From positions 1 to 36,913 of the forward strand of contig JAIXPH010000047.1 in NCBI GenBank assembly GCA_027486345.1: a DNA stretch of 36,913 nt. Reading direction: 5' to 3'. This document shows, in pieces, positions 32,568-36,913 of this stretch. A program made the translations under genes and the position numbers. This DNA is from Paracoccaceae bacterium. GTDB taxonomy: Bacteria > Pseudomonadota > Alphaproteobacteria > Rhodobacterales > Rhodobacteraceae. The notes under the pieces were generated by a model. That model was not told the DNA's origin. It did no database searches and worked only from the letters and a program-made list of their open reading frames with translations. The stretch's first letter is position 1. Each line of letters starts with the position of its first letter.

Positions 32568-33223
32568 CCCTGCCGCTCCGCCAGAAGATGCCAATGCCAC
32601 GATCCGGGGGTGCCATGCTCCCGGTCGGCAAGGGACCAGAGTTCAAGGTCCCCCAACAGATCGGCCAATCGGGCTGCGGTGCAGAAGTAATGCGGGTGGA
32701 CCTTGTCCCCTTCGCCCTCAAAGATCCAGGTGCCCGGCGACACCTCATGCCCGCGTGCCTTGGCCTGCTCGACCGGCAGGCGGCGCGCCGACAGCATGGT
32801 CGCCATGACCGTCCCGCCGGGACGCAGCACGCGCGCCACTTCGGCCAGGGTGCGGCGGACCACGGTCTCATCGCCGTGGTAGATCACGTTCCACGACAGC
32901 ACATGGTCAAAGCTGGCATCGGCAAAGGGCAACTCGGTCATCGGGGCCAGCACCGTCTCCAGTGACAGCCCCTCCTGCCGGGCCGTCTGCGCGATGGTGG
33001 CCACCGAAGTTTCCGAGGCGTCCAGTGCCGTCACCCGATGCCCCATGCGCGCGAAGGCGAGCGCGTGCCGCCCGATGCCCGCCCCCAGATCCAGCACCCG
33101 CGCCCCGGCGGGCAGCGTGGCGGCATGGGCGATCACCTCAGCCTCGGGTTGCGCCCAGGGCGAGGCGGCGTCGGACTTCTGCCATTCGGCGTCCCAATAG
33201 ACATGCGCGCTGTCGGTTTTCAT
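32564..33223 (-). CDS. SAM-dependent methyltransferase within the phn operon
   Basis: A 219-residue class I methyltransferase. Motif I is VLDLGAGIGRHAL (residues 43-55), the acidic motif II is VTALDASETSV, the post-I region is PFADASFDHVLSWNVIYH, and motif III is VLRPGGTVMATML. It is of the methyltransferase-11/25 type, the substrate being a small molecule. It overlaps phnM by four bases and lies eight bases after phnE, so co-expression with phosphonate uptake is clear. No methyltransferase is part of the classical phn set; it could modify a phosphonate or a lipid, or be a bystander. Confidence 0.85.
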   Translation of the reverse strand: MKTDSAHVYWDAEWQKSDAASPWAQPEAEVIAHAATLPAGARVLDLGAGIGRHALAFARMGHRVTALDASETSVATIAQTARQEGLSLETVLAPMTELPFADASFDHVLSWNVIYHGDETVVRRTLAEVARVLRPGGTVMATMLSARRLPVEQAKARGHEVSPGTWIFEGEGDKVHPHYFCTAARLADLLGDLELWSLADREHGTPGSWHWHLLAERQG

Positions 33224-33231
33224 CGGCCCTC

Positions 33232-34035
33232 TCAGATGAGTTTGGAGCGGATCCAGCCGGACCCCTGCTCCACGATCAGGACAAGGGCGAAGAGCATCAG
33301 GATGATGGTCAGCGCCTCGTCATAGTTCAACAGATCGAAGGCGACCTTGAGATCGACCCCGATGCCCCCTGCCCCCACCAGACCAAGGGCGGCAGACCCG
33401 CGCACGGCCTTTTCCAGCGCAAAAAGCGAGGTGGCGGTGAAGGACGGCATGCAGGCCGGGAAGACGGCGGAAAAGATCAGGCCCAGACGGCTGGCCCCGA
33501 TGGCACGCAGGGCGTCCTGCGGGCCGGGGTCGGCCTCTTCCATCGCTTCGGCAAAGAAGCGGCCGGCAAAACCGATCTTGTCCACCATGATCGCCAACAC
33601 CCCGGCGGCCGGGCCAAGGCCGACCATGATGATGAAGAAGATCGCCCAGACCAGATCCGGCACCGTGCGGAATAGCGCGATCACCGCCCGCGCGGCCATC
33701 CGCAGCGCCGGATGGGGCGACAGGCGGTCCGTCGCAAGGATGGCAAAGGGCACGGCAAAGACCAGCCCCAGCGCCGCCCCCGCCACGGCCATCTGCAAGG
33801 TCTCCAGCAGTTTCAGCGCGATGCGGTCCACGCGCGACAGGTCGGGCGGGAACATCTGCGCCAAAAGACCCGAGGGCGCGACCAGCCGTTCCAACCCGCG
33901 CCCCAGCGCCCCCAGTTCCGGCGCCGTCGCGGCGATGCTGCTGATAACCAGCCCCGCCACGATCAAGAGGCCCAGATATTCGGTCAGGCTGCGGTGACGA
34001 AAGCGCGGGATCGAAGCGGTGTCGGCCATCGTCAT
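33232..34035 (-). CDS. phnE: Phosphonate ABC transporter permease
   Basis: A 267-residue inner-membrane permease of the PhnE family with about six helices (YLGLLIVAGLVISSIAAT, LLETLQMAVAGAALGLVFAVPFAILAT, LVWAIFFIIMVGLGPAAGVLAIM, and others). The EAA loop GASRLGLIFSAVFPACMP contacts PhnC. Near the C-terminus GSAALGLVGAGGIGVDL is the typical phosphonate-permease segment. The ATG overlaps the phnC stop (ATGA). Only one phnE is present, whereas some relatives carry two in tandem. Confidence 0.93.
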   Translation of the reverse strand: MTMADTASIPRFRHRSLTEYLGLLIVAGLVISSIAATAPELGALGRGLERLVAPSGLLAQMFPPDLSRVDRIALKLLETLQMAVAGAALGLVFAVPFAILATDRLSPHPALRMAARAVIALFRTVPDLVWAIFFIIMVGLGPAAGVLAIMVDKIGFAGRFFAEAMEEADPGPQDALRAIGASRLGLIFSAVFPACMPSFTATSLFALEKAVRGSAALGLVGAGGIGVDLKVAFDLLNYDEALTIILMLFALVLIVEQGSGWIRSKLI

Positions 34036-34823
34036 TCCTCGAAAAAGCGGCGCAGCCGCGTGGCATCGGACTGCGCGGTGGCCTGATCCATCACGATCCG
34101 GCCCTTTTGCAGGCCAAGGATGTGGTCCGAAAAGGCCAGCGTGTGCTCCATCCGGTGCGAGATGAAGAGCAGCGTCAGCCCATCCTGCCGGGCAAGGTTG
34201 GCCAGAAGGCGCATCACCTCTTCGCCCGATTGGGGGTCAAGACTGGCGTCAGGCTCATCCGCGAGGATCAGCGCCGGGCGCTGCATCAGCATCCGCGCGA
34301 TGGCCACGCGCTGTTGCTGACCGCCTGACAGGCTGTCCACCCGCTGCAAGGCCTTGTCGGCCAGACCGACGCGGTCGAGACACGTCAGCGCCTCGTCGCG
34401 CACCGCCTGCGGGGCGATGGATTGAAACCAGGTACGTGGACCGGCGCGGCGGGCCTGCACGCCATGCACCACATTGGTCAGCGCCGACAGACGCGGCACG
34501 AGGTTGTGCTTTTGCCAGACCATGCCGACCTGCGACCGAAAGGCACGCAAGGCGCGCGGCGCGAGGGTGGTCACGTCACGCCCCAGCATCTCCACCCGTC
34601 CGGCATCGGGTTCCACCAGCCGGATCAGGCATTTCATCGCGGTCGATTTGCCCGACCCGTTCGCCCCGATCAAGGCCGTGGCCACCCCGGCATGCACCGC
34701 AAAATCAAGGCCGTGCAGCACCGGGGTGCCGCCAAAGGCCTTGGCCAGACCGGAAACCGAAAGGACAGGCCCCGCTTGCGCGGAGCCTTCGCTTTGGATG
34801 ATGTCGCGAACGGGCGCGTTCAT
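34032..34823 (-). CDS. phnC: Phosphonate ABC transporter ATP-binding protein
   Basis: A 263-residue ABC ATPase. Walker A GANGSGKST, Q-loop VGMVWQKHNLVPRLS, signature LSGGQQQRVAIARML, Walker B ALILADEPDASLDP and H-loop ISHRMEHTL are all intact. The DEPDASLD form and the segment around RLSALTNVVHGVQARR are characteristic of PhnC. It lies seven bases after phnD and overlaps phnE by four bases. Confidence 0.93.
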   Translation of the reverse strand: MNAPVRDIIQSEGSAQAGPVLSVSGLAKAFGGTPVLHGLDFAVHAGVATALIGANGSGKSTAMKCLIRLVEPDAGRVEMLGRDVTTLAPRALRAFRSQVGMVWQKHNLVPRLSALTNVVHGVQARRAGPRTWFQSIAPQAVRDEALTCLDRVGLADKALQRVDSLSGGQQQRVAIARMLMQRPALILADEPDASLDPQSGEEVMRLLANLARQDGLTLLFISHRMEHTLAFSDHILGLQKGRIVMDQATAQSDATRLRRFFEE

Positions 34824-34830
34824 CGCGCGA

Positions 34831-35694
34831 TCACTCGCCCACGAATTGGGTGAATTCGGTCACGCCGACGTTTTCATACATCCTGCGCACCGTGTCGTAA
34901 TCCGCATCGGTCACCGTCGCGGTGAAGCTGCCGCCGATGTATTTCTCGTTCTCCTCGGTCGAGGTGACGGCGGCCAGCAGGGCGTCGCTGTGCTCGGCAA
35001 AGGTCTTGCGCACCGCCTCGACCACCTCGGCCGGCACCTTGGGCGAGGCCAGCAGCACGTCATTGGGCAAGTCACCGCCCTTGAGCAGGATGCGCAGCTT
35101 CTGGTCGGGGAATTTCTCGGTGATCTGGTCGATATGGGTGCGGTTCAGGCCGATGGCGGCGATATCGCCCTTGATCAGCGCTTCCATGGCGACGTTGCGC
35201 TTCAGGAACACCGGCTCATAATCGGTGGCATAGGTCAGACCGGCCTCTGCCAGCAGGGTCGCGGGCGAGAGGTGCTGCGAGGTGGAGCCGATCTCGCCGA
35301 AAGAAATCTTCTGCCCTTTAAGCTGGTCAACAGAGGTGATGGGCGACGAGTCCAGCACCACCACGTTGGAGTAATAGTCCGGGCGGTTCCACGTCACCAC
35401 CGGCTGGGCCTCCAGACGGGCATTGAACACCACATATTCCGCCGGGCCGGTCAGCACGAAATCGACCTGATCGGCGGCCATCGCCTCGACGGCGATGGTG
35501 CGGCCCGACACCGGGAAGAATTCCACGGTCAGACCGGAGGCCGCCTCGAAGGCGGCCTTGAACGGACCCATCTCCTTTTGCAGCGACTCCAGACCGTCGA
35601 TGTCGGTCACGGCGAAACGGATGGTCTCAGCGGCGGTGGCCTGCGTGGTCAGGCTGACCAGCGCGACGGCTGCGGCTATCAGAAAGGTCTTCAT
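34831..35694 (-). CDS. phnD: Phosphonate/phosphate-analogue periplasmic binding protein
   Basis: A 287-residue PhnD-family solute-binding protein with a Sec signal peptide (MKTFLIAAAVALVSLTTQ, cleavage near residue 21-22). The mature protein starts ETIRFAVTDIDG, then shows the PhnD anion-binding segments: DFVLTGPAEYVVFNARLEAQPV, then DQLKGQKISFGEIGSTSQHLSPATLL, with Ser/Thr residues that bind the phosphonate group. The ligand could be a phosphonate, phosphite or 2-aminoethylphosphonate. A good Pho box lies 48 bases upstream. It heads the operon phnD-phnC-phnE-methyltransferase-phnM. Confidence 0.93.
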   Translation of the reverse strand: MKTFLIAAAVALVSLTTQATAAETIRFAVTDIDGLESLQKEMGPFKAAFEAASGLTVEFFPVSGRTIAVEAMAADQVDFVLTGPAEYVVFNARLEAQPVVTWNRPDYYSNVVVLDSSPITSVDQLKGQKISFGEIGSTSQHLSPATLLAEAGLTYATDYEPVFLKRNVAMEALIKGDIAAIGLNRTHIDQITEKFPDQKLRILLKGGDLPNDVLLASPKVPAEVVEAVRKTFAEHSDALLAAVTSTEENEKYIGGSFTATVTDADYDTVRRMYENVGVTEFTQFVGE

Positions 35695-35741
35695 TCATGC
35701 CCCCGGCAAGTGTTGCAATGCGCAGAGGCTAGCGGCGCTGC

Positions 35742-35759
35742 GTGACAGCCGATTGTCAG
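35742..35759 (-). promoter_or_regulatory. Pho box upstream of phnD
   Basis: On the minus strand CTGACAA-TCGG-CTGTCAC gives two direct 7-base repeats four bases apart, matching the PhoB box (CTGTCAT-N4-CTGTCAC) in 12 of 14 repeat positions. It ends 47 bases before the phnD start, a normal place for PhoB activation. Confidence 0.8.
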
Positions 35760-35804
35760 CTACACATCAGTTCCGTGACGTTGCCCCGCACCGCCGCGCC
35801 GACC

Positions 35805-36680
35805 TCACCACGACACGTGTTTGGGCCAGACGAAGACGTCATCCGCCGCCCCGCGCAGCGCCATTGTCGCCCGGCGGAGCGCGGGGACAACCTCGGCCTT
35901 GGGCAGGGCTTGCAGCGACTCGGCGGTCAGGGGTGCGCCGATCCGCATGTCCAGCCGCCGCCCCATCAGACGGCGGGTCTCGTTGAAGATCAGCGCGATG
36001 CGCAGCGGGTAGGACAGGTGGCTGGCGATCTGGAACAGCCGCGAATTCTGGCCGGAAAAGAACACCGGCAGGGTCGAGACACCGGGGATCGTGGCCAGCC
36101 GCGACAGGAAACCGTGCCATTCGGCATCAAAGGCCGGACCGCGCACCGGCTTGTTCGCCGTCGAAATGCCGCCCGCCGGAAAGATCGCCACCACTTTGCC
36201 CGCCTCCAGCAGGTCGATGGCATGGCGGCGGCTCTGGGCCGATGTGCGCCGGGCCTGCGCCGTGCCGCTGAAATCGATGGGCAGCAGATGCTGGCGAATC
36301 TCGGCGGGTTGGCACAACAGGCTGTGGGTCATGATCTGCACATTCCCGCGCAGCCGCATCCCCAATTGCCCCAAGGCCAGCCCGTCCACGATGCCGTAGG
36401 GGTGGTTGGCCACGAGGAGCAGCCCCCCGCTTTCGGGCAGAGCGGCGGCAGGCACCTGCCAGTCCTGCTGCGGCCGGATCTGCAACAGCCGCAAAGCCGC
36501 CTCGAACACATCCTCATCCGACCGCGGGGCCGCCGACCAGTCCTGATACAGGCCGCGCAGCATCGGCTGACCGCTGGCCGCTTCGACCGCGCGGATCAGG
36601 CCGCGGCGGAAGCGGCTCATCCCGGGATGGGAATAGGTGAAATCGGGCGCGGTTTCGGCCTCGGCATAGCTGTCAGACAT
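35805..36680 (-). CDS. Lysophospholipid acyltransferase family protein (OlsA-like)
   Basis: A 291-residue glycerolipid acyltransferase-fold protein. The acceptor motif is NHPYGIVDGLALG (about residues 92-104), a form of the HxxxxD site in which the Asp is one residue further on. The second motif FPAGGIST replaces the usual FPEG. Both variants are shared with the OlsA group, whose Sinorhizobium member has a similar length and O-acylates lyso-ornithine lipid under phosphate starvation. The position just downstream of phoB supports a phosphate-stress lipid role. OlsB is not in view. A plain 1-acylglycerol-phosphate acyltransferase remains possible. GGGGGGAA precedes the ATG. Confidence 0.75.
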   Translation of the reverse strand: MSDSYAEAETAPDFTYSHPGMSRFRRGLIRAVEAASGQPMLRGLYQDWSAAPRSDEDVFEAALRLLQIRPQQDWQVPAAALPESGGLLLVANHPYGIVDGLALGQLGMRLRGNVQIMTHSLLCQPAEIRQHLLPIDFSGTAQARRTSAQSRRHAIDLLEAGKVVAIFPAGGISTANKPVRGPAFDAEWHGFLSRLATIPGVSTLPVFFSGQNSRLFQIASHLSYPLRIALIFNETRRLMGRRLDMRIGAPLTAESLQALPKAEVVPALRRATMALRGAADDVFVWPKHVSW

Positions 36681-36750
36681 GCGGTTCCCCCCGGAAATGC
36701 TGGCTGACGACCGATATGCACCAATCGGGTTACGGTCTTGCGAAACCGGT

Positions 36751-36768
36751 GTGAAGATACGGTGACAC
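36751..36768 (-). promoter_or_regulatory. Weak Pho-box-like repeat upstream of the acyltransferase gene
   Basis: On the minus strand GTGTCAC-CGTA-TCTTCAC has two 7-base units four bases apart. The first fits the PhoB consensus well and the second poorly. It lies about 70 bases before the acyltransferase start and just after phoB. Confidence 0.35.
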
Positions 36769-36772
36769 CCCG

Positions 36773-36913
36773 TCAGCCAAGCGCATATCCCGCCCCCCTG
36801 ACGGTTCTGATGGGGTCTTCGTGTCCGAAGGCGCAGAGGGTTTTGCGCAGGCGTCCGACGTGGACGTCGACGGTTCGGGTGTCGACATAGATGTCGCGGC
36901 CCCAGACGCGGTC
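36773..36913 (-). CDS. phoB: Phosphate regulon response regulator PhoB (C-terminal fragment)
   Basis: The last 46 residues and stop of a gene that continues beyond the window. The sequence DRVWGRDIYVDTRTVDVHV is the recognition-helix region of the PhoB winged-helix output domain. GRLRKTL and DPIRTVRGAGYALG complete the domain, the last being the usual C-terminal hairpin. Its place at the head of an acyltransferase/phn block with a Pho box makes PhoB the best call over other OmpR-type regulators. Confidence 0.85.
   Translation of the reverse strand, partial: DRVWGRDIYVDTRTVDVHVGRLRKTLCAFGHEDPIRTVRGAGYALG

Overview
The window reads as chromosomal DNA of a GC-rich alphaproteobacterium, most probably a Rhodobacterales member (Rhodobacter/Paracoccus/Roseobacter relatives). 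This rests on uniform GC-rich codon use, the hom–glpX pairing, a ChoXWV/BetIBA choline locus, a BioMNY biotin transporter, an ScfR-type regulator and a PhoB-linked phn locus. I cannot name a species. About 36 protein genes are packed tightly on both strands. I see no rRNA, tRNA, CRISPR array, integrase or transposase.

Layout. 1-2.8 kb: the C-terminal part of a TadG-like von Willebrand protein, a pirin and a small lipoprotein. 2.9-7.1 kb: homoserine dehydrogenase, a membrane-anchored unknown, class II fructose-1,6-bisphosphatase and a Bcr/CflA-type efflux pump. 7.1-8.9 kb: a structured repeat, then scfR with two operator-like sites. 8.9-10 kb: a YdcH protein and a family 25 glycosyltransferase. 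10.2-16.9 kb: betIBA divergent from choXWV, which import choline and oxidise it to glycine betaine, with a BetI-type operator between them. 16.9-18.2 kb: two tandem secreted paralogues. 18.3-22.4 kb: topA and dprA. 22.6-25.9 kb: gabT, then the bioMNY biotin transporter. 26-28.7 kb: a translationally coupled operon aroQ–adenylating enzyme–thiolase, convergent with bioMNY. 28.8-29.3 kb: two tandem copies of the structured repeat. 29.4-31.3 kb: metF and metR, divergent. 31.3-36.9 kb: a minus-strand phosphate-starvation block, running phoB (partial), an OlsA-like acyltransferase, then phnD-phnC-phnE-methyltransferase-phnM with a good Pho box before phnD.

The least explained item is a family of intergenic elements of about 240 bp. 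There are three full copies (7107-7346, 28761-28997, 29031-29268) and one partial inverted copy (10078-10159). Each folds into a series of hairpins. One apical stem changes sequence between copies yet stays fully paired, U·G wobbles sit on one strand only, and a central arm can pair with either of two partners. This looks more like a mobile or repeated structured RNA than a simple terminator. Other points worth checking are a thiolase without its second catalytic cysteine, an operon that echoes the Bacillus bioY–yhfT–yhfS association, and a phn locus that has transport, PhnM and a methyltransferase but no C-P lyase core.
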